Shown here piece after piece: positions 35,493 through 44,495 of a DNA stretch of 64,000 nt; position 1 is the first letter of the stretch, and the number at the start of each line of letters is the position of its first letter. Made by a program: the position numbers and the translations under genes. The stretch is from Bacillus salacetis. GTDB lineage: Bacteria > Bacillota > Bacilli > Bacillales > Bacillaceae_B. The DNA is taken from positions 62,001 to 126,000 of the forward strand of contig NZ_QXIR01000007.1 in assembly GCF_003581585.1 (NCBI RefSeq), written 5' to 3'. The notes under the pieces are model-generated. The model was given only the letters and a program-made list of their open reading frames with translations. It did not search any database and had not been told where the DNA came from.

Positions 35493-35939
35493 TCATTCAG
35501 TGTCGTAAATATACGATAATGCCTTGAGGGCTTGATTGACTGTCTCAACTGTGACATTAGCTTTATTTGATAATTCCTTAAGCGGATGATGAAGTTCTCT
35601 TGGACGGATCAAAATAACGGGCTTTCCTTTTGCGATTGCCGCACTTGCATCCATTGCTGTATTCCATTGTTTATATTTTTCCCCGAATAAAGCAATAACC
35701 AAATCTGCCTTCTGCATCAAAACCTCGGTCCGCAGGTTATTTAAATCTGACGCAGCATCATCTTTGAATACAGCATCTGGTTGTTTCCCCAGGATTTCTT
35801 CTCCAATATTATCAGAGCGTTCATGGTTTTCCATCGGACCAACAAAGGAAAGGGGCAGCTGGAGTGCTTTTGCCTTTTCTTTAATTTCACTTCTCCAGTC
35901 ACTGTGAATTTCACCGGCTAAGTAGACCGTTAATTCCAT
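35493..35939 (-). CDS. ytoQ: YtoQ family protein
   Basis: A protein of 148 residues starting MELTVYLAGEIHSDWRSEI, with a long conserved middle (LPLSFVGPMENHERSDNIGE) and KADLVIALFGEKYKQWNTAMDASAAIAKGKPVI. Length and sequence match B. subtilis YtoQ. The fold resembles nucleoside 2-deoxyribosyltransferases, but the function is unknown. GAGGAGG lies 8 bases before the ATG at 35939; the frame stays open upstream without a ribosome site. It is divergent from the lipoprotein gene. Confidence 0.88.
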   Translation of the reverse strand: MELTVYLAGEIHSDWRSEIKEKAKALQLPLSFVGPMENHERSDNIGEEILGKQPDAVFKDDAASDLNNLRTEVLMQKADLVIALFGEKYKQWNTAMDASAAIAKGKPVILIRPRELHHPLKELSNKANVTVETVNQALKALSYIYDTE

Positions 35940-36118
35940 TTTTCCAACCTCCTCAAGAATCGTTATGTTCCATTCTATCACGAAAGCAAAATGTGAACGA
36001 ATGGAAAGGCTCTCATGAATTGTCGAAAGATGGGGAATATTATTGAATAGAGGGTTGTCAATAGGGCTTTTTGAGGGGTATGATAGAAAAGGACTATGCT
36101 TGGTAAGGAGTGATATGG

Positions 36119-36631
36119 ATGTCAAAGTCAATGTACTACAAGCTTTCTGTCGTTCTTATTCTTATGCTCGCAGCAGGATGCAGCAGCGCAACACTGGAAG
36201 AAAGTCAGGAAGAAGCAGTGGAAGCCGTGAAGGAAACGTTTGAAAATCCTGTTGATGATGCGAATGAGGAAACAGAAAATTTCCAATTTCATCTCCCATC
36301 CGGTTCATCAATTAAAGAAGAAAACGCTAATAATGTCATCATAGAGGATGGAAATAATACTTATATTCTATTTTATAATCAAAATGTCAGTGCAGACAGC
36401 GAACAGCTTTTTGATCTTGCTGCAGAGGATGGTGAAAACATCATCAAGCAGGAAACCTTCAAGGATGGCGACAGGTTTGGATATTATGTCATCCGGGAAG
36501 TGGAAGATGATCAATTTGAACTGACAACCGGCATCGGAGGCACCAAAATGACAACCCAGTCTGTAAAGGATGACCTCGTGGACGACAGTGAATTCATGAT
36601 GAAAGTCGTATCTTCCGTAAAAAATAAATAA
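36119..36631 (+). CDS. Small acidic lipoprotein
   Basis: A protein of 170 residues. A signal peptide with lipobox LMLAAGC places the modified Cys near residue 21, so it is anchored on the outer membrane face. The mature part is acidic (EESQEEAVEAVKETFENPVDD), followed by one globular domain ending MMKVVSSVKNK. I recognise no named domain. AAGGAG lies 9 bases before the ATG at 36119. It is monocistronic, between ytoQ and a MITE remnant. Confidence 0.8.
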   Translation: MSKSMYYKLSVVLILMLAAGCSSATLEESQEEAVEAVKETFENPVDDANEETENFQFHLPSGSSIKEENANNVIIEDGNNTYILFYNQNVSADSEQLFDLAAEDGENIIKQETFKDGDRFGYYVIREVEDDQFELTTGIGGTKMTTQSVKDDLVDDSEFMMKVVSSVKNK

Positions 36632-36638
36632 AGTTGAA

Positions 36639-36674
36639 TACCTGATTGCCTGGTCATTGATCAGGCTTTTCTTT
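36639..36674 (+). terminator. Terminator of the lipoprotein gene
   Basis: CCTGAT / ATCAGG stem with an inner TGCCTGGTCA loop, then CTTTTC. Confidence 0.65.
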
Positions 36675-36680
36675 ATGTAA

Positions 36681-36777
36681 GGCTCTTTTCTTTCCTGCTT
36701 ACAGGATTTCTACGGCGATTTACCAGGACAGTATTTGAAATGTATATTGAATAGCAACAACGTTTACGAAAGGTGCT
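36681..36777 (-). mobile_element. MITE copy F, internal deletion derivative (97 bp)
   Basis: The left end GGCTCTTTTC runs directly into the internal sequence TTTCCTGCTTACAGG that in full copies lies about 100 bases inside. The right half is normal (GATTTACCAGGACAGTATTTGAAATG, then AGCAACAACGTTTACGAAA). The join is within TCTTTTC, which occurs both at the element end and internally (AGCTCTTTTCTTTCC). The 8-base flanks agree only at 5 positions. Confidence 0.75.
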
Positions 36778-36787
36778 ATTCGTAAAC

Positions 36788-36874
36788 GTGTTAAACAAGA
36801 AAGGAAAAACTGTTCTTACAGTAGAAATGGAAAAACTCCAGGAAGAAAACGAAATTCTTAACTTAAAAATATAA
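36788..36874 (+). pseudogene. Short leucine-zipper-like remnant, possibly transposase OrfA
   Basis: A frame of 28 residues contains VEMEKLQEENEILNLKI. This resembles the coiled-coil end of IS3-family OrfA proteins (EKLQxENExL). It has no ribosome site and no partner OrfB, and it follows the deleted MITE. I treat it as a possible insertion-sequence scar. From here to 37009 there is no other gene. Confidence 0.3.
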
Positions 36875-37009
36875 CAGGAGAGAAAGTTCATATATTCAGG
36901 CAGTAAGGGGAAGACAAAGGGAACGGAGAAAATTTAGTAGACAATTACGACATGTGTCTTTACACTAGTAAATGGTTCTATTTTATAAATACTAAAAAGG
37001 AGGCCAATT

Positions 37010-38026
37010 ATGAAAGGGTTTTTAGAAAAGCAGGGAGTAAAACCGTCAGCTAAAGTGTACTTCATTGACGCCCTGTCCTTTATGGCACTCGGGTTGTTCT
37101 CATCTCTCATCATTGGACTTATTATAAAAACCATTGGACAGCAGGTCCATGTCAATTTCCTGGTTGAAATGGGGGACCTGGCCATCAGTTTGATGGGCCC
37201 GGCCATTGGTGCTGCAATTGCCTACGGTCTTGGGGCCCCGCCGCTTGTGCTCTTCGCCGGAGTGGTTACAGGTGCTGCCGGAGCTGCGTTGGGAGGGCCG
37301 GCCGGGGCTTATCTGGCTGCTGTACTATCAACTGAAATAGGAAAGCTTGTCAGCAAGACCACAAGAATTGACATCATTGTTACGCCGCTTGTTACAATAG
37401 CTTCCGGTTACACTGTCGCGGCTTTGATCGGCCCTTGGATAGGGGACTTCATGGTGCTCTTTGGCAGCTGGATCGAATGGGGAACGGAGCAGCGGCCTGT
37501 GGTGATGGGCGTTCTGGTAGCAGCCTTGATGGGACTTGCACTGACAGCGCCTATTTCGTCTGCAGCTATTGCCTTGATGCTCGATTTAAGCGGAGTGGCA
37601 GCAGGAGCGGCTACAATCGGCTGCAGTGCCCAAATGGTCGGCTTTGCGGTCATGAGCTACCGCGAAAATAAATTTGGCGGCTTACTTGCGCAGGGAATCG
37701 GTACTTCGATGCTTCAGGTGCCGAATATTGTCCGGAACCCGCGCATTCTCATCCCGCCGACTCTTGCGGGGATGATCCTGGCACCAATCGGGACGACGAT
37801 ATGGGTGATGGAGAACAACGCTGCAGGAGCAGGAATGGGAACGAGTGGTTTTGTAGGGCAGATAATGACACTGAAAACGATGGGCTTCTCTGCAGATGTA
37901 TGGATGCAGATCCTGATCTTGCATATTGTTGGACCTGCCGTGCTCACGCTGTTAATATCTCTTTATATGAGAAAAATCGGCTGGATAAAATCAGACCAGC
38001 TCTACATCAGTACAGGAGGTAAATGA
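37010..38026 (+). CDS. PfoR-like PTS EIIC-type membrane protein
   Basis: A protein of 338 residues with about nine to ten hydrophobic, Gly/Ala-rich segments (GPAIGAAIAYGLGAPPLVLF, GAAGAALGGPAGAYLAAVLS). It fits the PTS_EIIC_2 group, which includes the PfoR regulator of perfringolysin O in Clostridium. No EIIA or EIIB partner is next to it, so it may be a transporter or sensor outside the usual sugar PTS. GGAGG lies 6 bases before the ATG. It ends one base before ytpP, whose ribosome site (GGAGGT) lies inside it, so the two are co-transcribed. Confidence 0.82.
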   Translation: MKGFLEKQGVKPSAKVYFIDALSFMALGLFSSLIIGLIIKTIGQQVHVNFLVEMGDLAISLMGPAIGAAIAYGLGAPPLVLFAGVVTGAAGAALGGPAGAYLAAVLSTEIGKLVSKTTRIDIIVTPLVTIASGYTVAALIGPWIGDFMVLFGSWIEWGTEQRPVVMGVLVAALMGLALTAPISSAAIALMLDLSGVAAGAATIGCSAQMVGFAVMSYRENKFGGLLAQGIGTSMLQVPNIVRNPRILIPPTLAGMILAPIGTTIWVMENNAAGAGMGTSGFVGQIMTLKTMGFSADVWMQILILHIVGPAVLTLLISLYMRKIGWIKSDQLYISTGGK

Positions 38027-38027
38027 T

Positions 38028-38339
38028 ATGCAAAAACTTTCCAGCATGGAAGAGTTCAATACAATGAGAAACAGCGGGAAACATATCTTCATGTTCTCTG
38101 CGGACTGGTGTCCCGATTGCCGGGTGATCGAACCGGTCCTCCCGGAAATTGAAGAGAATCATTCACAGTACACATTCGTCTACGTGGACAGAGACGAGTT
38201 CATCGACCTATGTGCTGACCTCAGCATATTCGGTATCCCAAGCTTCGTGGCATTTGAAGATGGAAAAGAGCTTGGACGATTCGTCAGCAAAGATAGAAAG
38301 AGCAAAGAACAAATCGAAGAGTTCATTCAGGGATTATAA
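38028..38339 (+). CDS. ytpP: Thioredoxin-like protein YtpP
   Basis: A thioredoxin-fold protein of 103 residues. The active-site motif is WCPDC in MFSADWCPDCRVIEPVLPEI, and the cis-Pro is in FGIPSFVAFEDG. It has no signal peptide. It would act as a cytoplasmic thiol-disulfide oxidoreductase; its partners are unknown. GGAGGT lies 8 bases before the ATG, inside the upstream membrane protein gene. It matches B. subtilis YtpP in size and place. Confidence 0.9.
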   Translation: MQKLSSMEEFNTMRNSGKHIFMFSADWCPDCRVIEPVLPEIEENHSQYTFVYVDRDEFIDLCADLSIFGIPSFVAFEDGKELGRFVSKDRKSKEQIEEFIQGL

Positions 38340-38344
38340 AAATT

Positions 38345-38381
38345 GTGAGCAGAGGGTGCACGTGCCCCTCTGTTTTTTTGT
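38345..38381 (+). terminator. Terminator of ytpP
   Basis: GCAGAGGG / CCCTCTG stem with loop TGCACGTGC, then a T run. Confidence 0.9.
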
Positions 38382-38410
38382 GTTTAGCATGCCAGTGGGG
38401 GGCTTGTAGT

Positions 38411-38635
38411 GAAACACCAGGTTATAGAAGGAGCCGCGGTTTACAACCGGGTGAAAAGTCAGGAAACATCGGGTTATAGAAGGAGTGGCGGTTTATAACC
38501 AGGTGAAAAGACGAGAAACACCGGGTTATAGAGTTGGAAACGAGTCATACCAAGGTGATTAGGCAGGAGTCACCCTGTTATAGAAAGAACAATGGTTCAT
38601 ACCCAGGTGATTAGGGCAGAAACACCGAATACCCC
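38411..38635. repeat. Tandem array of 52-bp units, four copies plus a partial
   Basis: Units start exactly at 38411, 38463, 38515, 38567 and 38619 (partial). Each begins GAAACACC or a variant, contains GGTTATAGA-type and AACC(A/G)GGTGA segments, and can fold into a hairpin (CACC.GGTTATA with TATAACC.GGTG). Units 1 and 2 are closest; 3 and 4 have diverged. The array fills the ytpP-ytpQ gap and contains no gene. Confidence 0.88.
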
Positions 38636-38714
38636 TTTCATTTTGTATCAGAGGCCATTTATTGTACAATAAGAACGATTAAAGTATGCTCCTGGAGAAG
38701 AGGAGGACAAAACA

Positions 38715-39530
38715 ATGGATGCAAAGAAAATGAGGAAGAAGCTTGAAGAAAAGCTGTCTTCTCCTGACCGCAAGTTTATTTTTGATAGAGAAAAAGAAGT
38801 CTTGCGTATAGAAAACATCAATACGGGAAAAGGAATCAGCGTAACGCTGGCCCCGATTGTCGCGAAGTGGGAAGTATCTAAGGAAAAGGCAGTCGATGAA
38901 GTGGTTTACTATGTGGAAGAAGCCCTGGAGGTCATGGGATATCAGCACACTTTAACCGATAAAGAGAAGCAGATCTTTCCTGTGATCCGCTCAACATCGT
39001 TCCCGACAGAAACGCATGACGACATTCCTTTTATAACGGAAGAACATACAGCAGAAACCAGGATTTACTATGCTGTGGATCTTGGCACTACATATCGGAT
39101 GATTGATGAGAAGCTGCTTCAGGACGAAGGCTGGACATCTGAAAAAGTGAAGGAAGCGGCTCTCTTTAACCTTCGTTCGCTCCCGGTTAAATTGAAACAG
39201 GACTCACTTGCCGGCAATGTGTTTCATTTCTTGAATACGAATGATGGATATGACGGAAGCCGCATTTTGAATACCTCTTTCCTTAAGGATATGAAATCAA
39301 AGGTGGAAGGCGAGATGACCGTTTCGGTTCCGCATCAGGATGTACTGATTATTGGTGACATCCGGAATGAAACAGGGTATGATATTCTTGCTGAATTAAC
39401 GATGAGCTTCTTTACGAACGGTAAAGTTCCGATTACTTCCTTATCTTTTCTTTTTGAAGATAACGAATTGGAACCGATTTTTATATTGGCTCAAAATCAA
39501 AAAGACCGTAAACCTGGAAGGGAGAAATAA
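38715..39530 (+). CDS. ytpQ: YtpQ family protein (DUF1444)
   Basis: A protein of 271 residues starting [40 protein letters not shown] is followed by the DUF1444 segment [12 protein letters not shown]. It is soluble and its function is unknown. GAGGAGG lies before the ATG. It is directly followed by ytpR with a 2-base gap, so the two are co-transcribed, as in B. subtilis. Confidence 0.88.
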   Translation: MDAKKMRKKLEEKLSSPDRKFIFDREKEVLRIENINTGKGISVTLAPIVAKWEVSKEKAVDEVVYYVEEALEVMGYQHTLTDKEKQIFPVIRSTSFPTETHDDIPFITEEHTAETRIYYAVDLGTTYRMIDEKLLQDEGWTSEKVKEAALFNLRSLPVKLKQDSLAGNVFHFLNTNDGYDGSRILNTSFLKDMKSKVEGEMTVSVPHQDVLIIGDIRNETGYDILAELTMSFFTNGKVPITSLSFLFEDNELEPIFILAQNQKDRKPGREK

Positions 39531-39532
39531 GA

Positions 39533-40138
39533 ATGAATGTTTTTTACAATATGGAAGGCATAGGAGATACTTTAATCATTTCCTTGGCTCCAGGATTTGA
39601 AGGCGAGAAGTCATTCGATAAAAAAGGTGACGCTGTAAGGATCTTTGATGAAAAAACAGGAGAAACTCTGGGCTTCAACCTGTTCAACGCTTCTTCCTAC
39701 ATGAATGTGGATGCCAAAGGACAAGTGGATATGGATCAGGACAAGCTGAAAGAAATCAATGAAGCCATCCAGAAGAATGGATTTGAAGAAGAACTTCAAG
39801 CCGATTTCTCGCCTAAGTTTGTAGTGGGATATGTACAGGAGAAAGAAAAGCACCCGAATGCAGACAAGCTTAGTGTATGTAAAGTGGATGTCGGTAGTGA
39901 GACACTTCAAATTGTTTGCGGTGCGCCTAATATCGACAGCGGCCAAAAAGTGGTTGTTGCCAAAGTCGGTGCTGTCATGCCAAGCGGAATGCTCATCAAA
40001 GATGCTGAATTAAGAGGCGTTGCTTCTTCAGGTATGATCTGCTCGGCAAAAGAATTGGATCTTCCGGACGCACCTCAAGAAAAAGGCATTTTGGTTCTGG
40101 ATGAAGACGCGAAAGCCGGAGAACCATTCTCCTTCTAA
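39533..40138 (+). CDS. ytpR: tRNA-binding domain protein YtpR
   Basis: A protein of 201 residues. The N-terminal part of about 90 residues is specific to YtpR (DUF4479-like). The C-terminal part is an OB-fold tRNA-binding domain like that of PheT and Met[28 protein letters not shown], then VCGAPNI and [11 protein letters not shown]. It probably binds tRNA-like structures. GGGAGA lies 8 bases before the ATG. It closes the ytpQR unit. Confidence 0.9.
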   Translation: MNVFYNMEGIGDTLIISLAPGFEGEKSFDKKGDAVRIFDEKTGETLGFNLFNASSYMNVDAKGQVDMDQDKLKEINEAIQKNGFEEELQADFSPKFVVGYVQEKEKHPNADKLSVCKVDVGSETLQIVCGAPNIDSGQKVVVAKVGAVMPSGMLIKDAELRGVASSGMICSAKELDLPDAPQEKGILVLDEDAKAGEPFSF

Positions 40139-40152
40139 TCAACATACAAAAT

Positions 40153-40204
40153 CAAAAATTGACTCAGACGGGAAACCCGGTTTCCATATGAGTCAATTTT
40201 TTTA
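40153..40204 (+). terminator. Terminator of ytpQR
   Basis: AAAAATTGACTC / GAGTCAATTTTTT outer stem, with an inner GGGAAACCC-type hairpin. Confidence 0.88.
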
Positions 40205-40345
40205 TCCATGAGCAGCATGACTTACGAATGGAGAGGGATGCAGAAGCCGGCCATGGACAAAATCTCCCATTCTGTCAAATTTACTCGAATTTTTTCTTTT
40301 AACTGTTAAAATAAATAGTGATTACAGTAGAGAGAGTGATAATAA

Positions 40346-43213
40346 TTGAGTTGGCTAAAAAAAATGTTCGGAAGATTTAAAGATGATGACCTTCACTCAG
40401 ATGAACACTCCTCCCAAGAGGAGAGACATATAGGCAAACAGAAACCAAATGATAACCAAAAAGAAATTGAAGCAAGAGTATCCTATCAATATCCTAAAGG
40501 TGAATTCAGATTTCCCATCATTCCTGATCAAAGGGAACCGGGCAGCCAGGAAAGAGCGAAGCGATCAGAACAGAGAAGGCAGAGGCGCAGTACATCCATG
40601 CAGCAGGAAGCCCCTGTTGAAAAGGAAGTAAACGTACCAAAAGAAAAGCCGAAACAGGATAAAAAAATTAAAAAGGATGAGGCGGCAAGGCGGCCGTTCC
40701 GCCCAACAGAAATTCCTTCCCCGATTTATGGCTTCAGCAAGCCGGTTAAAAAGGAAGAGGACCCAATCCCATTTGAATTAAAGAGCAGCGAACCGAGACG
40801 GTGGCAGGGATTGGAAGATCCTGCTGTATTCAAGAAGACAAATTTACAGAGTGAGAATATAGAAGAAGCGCCTGAGTCTGCTGGTGAACCAGCAGAGATA
40901 GAGGAAGTTCCAGAACCTGGGCCGGATGCAGAAGAACGGTCAGCCTTTATCAGTGAGGATGAAACTGCAGAAAGCCTGTATATTGCTTCTTCTAATGAAA
41001 ACAGCGCAGAAGAGGTCCTTCAAGAAGAGGAAATTTCAGAGGAGCCGTCCGTCTTATATCCAGAAGTAGATGATGAGTCCCCTTCTGAACCTGGATTCTT
41101 TGATCATGGGGATGAAGAGGCAACAAGTGAATACAGCCACACAGAAGAATCTGACTTTCCTGCAGACGAAATTATCGAGGAAGAACCAGCAGAAGAGGCA
41201 GCTGCTGTTGAGTTGACTGAAGAAGGCTCAACAGCGGAAGAGCCTGCGGCGGCACCCGGGCCTGCTTCCAAACGATCGCATCTTCCATTCAATGTCCTGA
41301 TGCTGAAACAGGATAAACGCATGATCGATAGGAAGAAGCAGTCCGCTGAAATGAAGATTGAAAGGGTACCGGAGCAAACAGAAGAGGGAAAGCGCGAATC
41401 AGAGGCAGCTGCTGGAGCCAAAACCGGGTCTGAAAAAGGGATTCCTGCTGTACAGCCGGAAGAAAGATTCGAACAGCAGTCCGTCCGGGAAAACGCTGAA
41501 GCGGAAATTGTTACCCAAACACAGGATCAGTTTGCGGAACCAGCTGCAAAGACCGAGATAATTGAAGGGGTACCCGTGGAAGAAGAGGAAGAAGAGCAGG
41601 AGAAGGCGTCATCCCGTTCTCATCTTCCATTCAATGTCTTAATGCTGAAGCAGGACAAAAGGAAGATGGTTTCTCAGCACCATGAAGTGTCTGCTTCTCC
41701 TCTGCAGAAAGTGGAAGAACAGAAATTGACTGATGATACATCAGTAAAAAAATATGAGGAACTGGCTGCTCAACCATTTGAAGAGGAAGGCTATGCCTTC
41801 CCGCAATTGAATTTCCTCGCACCTCCTGTATCCAAAGAGTCAAGTGTCGAGTGGCTTGAGGCCCAAAGGGAACTGTTGAATGATACATTGGTGAACTTTA
41901 ATGTCAGAGCCAGGGTGGTGAATGTGACAGAAGGCCCGGCAGTAACCAGGTTTGAAGTACAGCCTGAGCCTGGTGTCAAAGTAAACAAGATAACGAACCT
42001 GGCTGACGATATCAAGCTCAGCCTGGCTGCCAGGGATATCAGGATCGAGGCGCCGATCCCGGGGAAACACACGATTGGCATTGAGGTTCCGAATAAAGAG
42101 AGCCGCCCGGTGGCACTGAGTGAGATTATTTCAAGCGCTCCGTTCCAGGACAGCTCTTCTCCATTAACTGCTGCCCTGGGCCTGGACATTTCCGGTGAAC
42201 CGATTGTGACGGACTTGAACAAAATGCCTCACGGACTCATAGCCGGTGCAACGGGATCAGGAAAGAGCGTCTGTATCAATTCCATCCTGGTGAGTCTTCT
42301 ATACAAAGCATCTCCTCAGGACGTGAAGCTTCTGCTGATCGACCCGAAGATGGTCGAGCTGGCTCCCTATAACAGGATGCCTCACCTGGTGAGCCCTGTC
42401 ATCACGGACGTAAAAGCAGCCACGGCGGCACTGAAATGGGCTGTAGAGGAAATGGAAAGAAGATATGAACTGTTCGCACATACTGGGGTGCGGGATATCA
42501 GCAGATATAATCTCAAAGCTGAAAGGAACGGGGAGAAGAGCCAGAAGCTCCCATACCTGGTGATTGTCATTGATGAGCTCGCCGACCTGATGATGATGTC
42601 GCCGGCTGATGTGGAGGAAGCTATCTGCCGCATCGCACAAAAGGCAAGGGCCTGCGGAATCCACTTGATCATCGCGACTCAGCGTCCGTCAGTGGATGTC
42701 ATCACCGGTTTGATCAAGGCGAATGTACCAACAAGGGTTGCATTCTCTGTGTCCTCAGGGGTGGATTCCCGGACGATCATCGATTCAAGCGGAGCTGAAA
42801 GACTCCTTGGAAGAGGGGATATGCTTTTCCTTGAAAACGGGTCATCCAAGCCGGTAAGGCTCCAAGGCACTTTTGTATCCGATGACGAGATCGATGAAAT
42901 TGTAAATCACGTCAGAGAACAAGGTGAACCGAATTACTTGTTCCAGCAGGATGAGCTTCTGAAGAAAGCACAGGTGGATGAACAGGAAGATGAACTTTTC
43001 TTCGAAGCCTGTGAGTTTGTCCTCAGTCAAGGAGGGGCATCCACATCCCTGATTCAAAGGCATTTCCGTGTAGGTTATAACCGTGCGGCAAGGCTCATCG
43101 ATATGATGGAAAGCCATGGGATTGTTTCCGAATCCAAGGGAAGCAAACCAAGGGATGTGTTAATTTCTTCAAGGGAGCTTGAAGAGCTGCAAGACACTAG
43201 TACTATCATCTAA
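40346..43213 (+). CDS. sftA: Soluble FtsK/SpoIIIE-type DNA translocase SftA
   Basis: A protein of 955 residues without membrane segments. Residues 1 to about 480 are a charged, Glu/Ala/Pro-rich linker. The FtsK alpha/beta motor follows: HGLIAGATGSGKSVCIN (Walker A, near residue 635), LLLIDPKMVELAPYN, VIVIDELADLMMM (Walker B), and IATQRPSVDVITG. A C-terminal gamma winged helix (FRVGYNRAARLIDMME) reads DNA polarity. SftA clears chromosome DNA from the division site. The start is a TTG with a GAGAG site; MSWLKKMF resembles the N-terminus of B. subtilis SftA. The linker holds the motif RSHLPFNVLMLKQDK twice (about residues 310 and 424). Confidence 0.93.
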   Translation: MSWLKKMFGRFKDDDLHSDEHSSQEERHIGKQKPNDNQKEIEARVSYQYPKGEFRFPIIPDQREPGSQERAKRSEQRRQRRSTSMQQEAPVEKEVNVPKEKPKQDKKIKKDEAARRPFRPTEIPSPIYGFSKPVKKEEDPIPFELKSSEPRRWQGLEDPAVFKKTNLQSENIEEAPESAGEPAEIEEVPEPGPDAEERSAFISEDETAESLYIASSNENSAEEVLQEEEISEEPSVLYPEVDDESPSEPGFFDHGDEEATSEYSHTEESDFPADEIIEEEPAEEAAAVELTEEGSTAEEPAAAPGPASKRSHLPFNVLMLKQDKRMIDRKKQSAEMKIERVPEQTEEGKRESEAAAGAKTGSEKGIPAVQPEERFEQQSVRENAEAEIVTQTQDQFAEPAAKTEIIEGVPVEEEEEEQEKASSRSHLPFNVLMLKQDKRKMVSQHHEVSASPLQKVEEQKLTDDTSVKKYEELAAQPFEEEGYAFPQLNFLAPPVSKESSVEWLEAQRELLNDTLVNFNVRARVVNVTEGPAVTRFEVQPEPGVKVNKITNLADDIKLSLAARDIRIEAPIPGKHTIGIEVPNKESRPVALSEIISSAPFQDSSSPLTAALGLDISGEPIVTDLNKMPHGLIAGATGSGKSVCINSILVSLLYKASPQDVKLLLIDPKMVELAPYNRMPHLVSPVITDVKAATAALKWAVEEMERRYELFAHTGVRDISRYNLKAERNGEKSQKLPYLVIVIDELADLMMMSPADVEEAICRIAQKARACGIHLIIATQRPSVDVITGLIKANVPTRVAFSVSSGVDSRTIIDSSGAERLLGRGDMLFLENGSSKPVRLQGTFVSDDEIDEIVNHVREQGEPNYLFQQDELLKKAQVDEQEDELFFEACEFVLSQGGASTSLIQRHFRVGYNRAARLIDMMESHGIVSESKGSKPRDVLISSRELEELQDTSTII

Positions 43214-43272
43214 TAAGTGGTATTCTTAAAAGACGGACTAAATCACTAAAACGATACATGTAACTTAATAGC

Positions 43273-43313
43273 AGGAAAGTGAAGGATGTTCGTTATCGTT
43301 CTTCACTTTTTTG
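43273..43313 (+). terminator. Terminator of sftA
   Basis: AAAGTGAAG / CTTCACTTT stem with a 16-base loop, then TTTTG. Confidence 0.85.
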
Positions 43314-43379
43314 TTTCGTCATATTTTTTCAAAATAACAACTAAATAGACGTGTACAGTTGATGGTAAGGAGCTTTTAG

Positions 43380-44483
43380 ATGAAAGAAATTCAGTTGAAA
43401 CTTCAGGGGAAGTTAAATAGGTTAACGAATGAAACATTCAAGTTCGATGAGAGGGTCAAGGAAGGCTGGTTCTCTGCTGTTTATTTTTTGAAGACGAGAG
43501 AAATCGCAAAAAAATATAAGCCTGATTCCGTGATCACCATGCAGTTCTTTCAAAAGGACCATGCAGTTCTCTGCGGTTCGGATGAAGTCATTGCTCTCCT
43601 GCATACATTTGCTGAAAATCCGGAGGAACTGGAAATCCACTCTCTGAAAGATGGAGACAAAATTGCGCCTTTTGAGACGGTTCTCACTGTAAAGGGAAGG
43701 TACCAGGATTTCGGTTATCTTGAAGGAATCATAGACGGTATCCTTGCCAGAAGGACGTCGGTGGCAACGAATGTTTATAAACTGATGAAAGCAGCGTCTC
43801 TTTCCGGAAAGCAAAAGCCGGTCATTTTCATGGGAGACCGTGATGACCATTATACACAGCAGGCTGGGGATGGATATGCAGCGTTCATCGGCGGATCCAC
43901 AGCCCAGGCAACGCATGCAATGAATGAATGGTGGGGCAAGCAGGGGATGGGGACGATGCCTCACGCACTGATCCAGCTTTTCAATGGTGATATTGTTGCG
44001 GCGACCCATGCGTACAAAGAAACTTTTCCTGAAGATGAATTGATTGCACTTGTTGACTATAACAATGATGTCATCTCTGATGCTTTGAAAGTGGCAAGGG
44101 AATTTGGTTCTGAACTGAAAGGGGTCCGGGTCGACACATCCCGTACCATGATCGACAAGTATTTTGTCAGGAATCAGCATGTGCTTGGAACCTTTGACCC
44201 AAGGGGCGTCAATGCCGAACTGATAAGTGCCCTCCGCCATGAATTGGATAAAGAAGGATTTCAGCATGTGAAAATCGTTGTGTCAGGCGGGTTTACGGAA
44301 GAGCGTATTCAGTCGTTTGAAGAAAACGAAGTACCGGTTGATATGTATGGTGTCGGCGGCAGCCTTTTGAAAGTGAACATAGGATTCACGGGAGATAATG
44401 TTACGCTGGATGGAGAGCCGCAGGCCAAAGCCGGAAGAAAATTCAGATGGAACGAGCGTTTGGAAAAAGTCGAATGGCAATAG
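43380..44483 (+). CDS. Nicotinate phosphoribosyltransferase
   Basis: A protein of 367 residues of the short bacterial/archaeal NAPRTase type. Features are TVKGRYQDFGYLEGIIDGIL, the catalytic-region GDRDDHYTQQAGDGYAAF, GTMPHALIQLF, and the phosphate-binding VVSGGFTEERI and YGVGGSL. It converts nicotinate and PRPP to nicotinate mononucleotide for NAD salvage. AAGGAG lies 7 bases before the ATG. It is a different branch from B. subtilis YueK/PncB (about 490 residues). It is followed after 12 bases by an unknown gene, so they are likely co-transcribed. Confidence 0.88.
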   Translation: MKEIQLKLQGKLNRLTNETFKFDERVKEGWFSAVYFLKTREIAKKYKPDSVITMQFFQKDHAVLCGSDEVIALLHTFAENPEELEIHSLKDGDKIAPFETVLTVKGRYQDFGYLEGIIDGILARRTSVATNVYKLMKAASLSGKQKPVIFMGDRDDHYTQQAGDGYAAFIGGSTAQATHAMNEWWGKQGMGTMPHALIQLFNGDIVAATHAYKETFPEDELIALVDYNNDVISDALKVAREFGSELKGVRVDTSRTMIDKYFVRNQHVLGTFDPRGVNAELISALRHELDKEGFQHVKIVVSGGFTEERIQSFEENEVPVDMYGVGGSLLKVNIGFTGDNVTLDGEPQAKAGRKFRWNERLEKVEWQ

Positions 44484-44495
44484 GTGTGAGTAAAG

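Noticed and set aside
35940-36131. N-terminal extension of ytoQ by 64 residues
   Set aside because: It overlaps the divergent lipoprotein promoter region; the strong GAGGAGG site and the family length support the start at 35939.
38411-38635. Possible CRISPR array
   Set aside because: Units are contiguous 52-bp copies that diverge throughout; there are no constant repeats separated by unique spacers and no cas genes.
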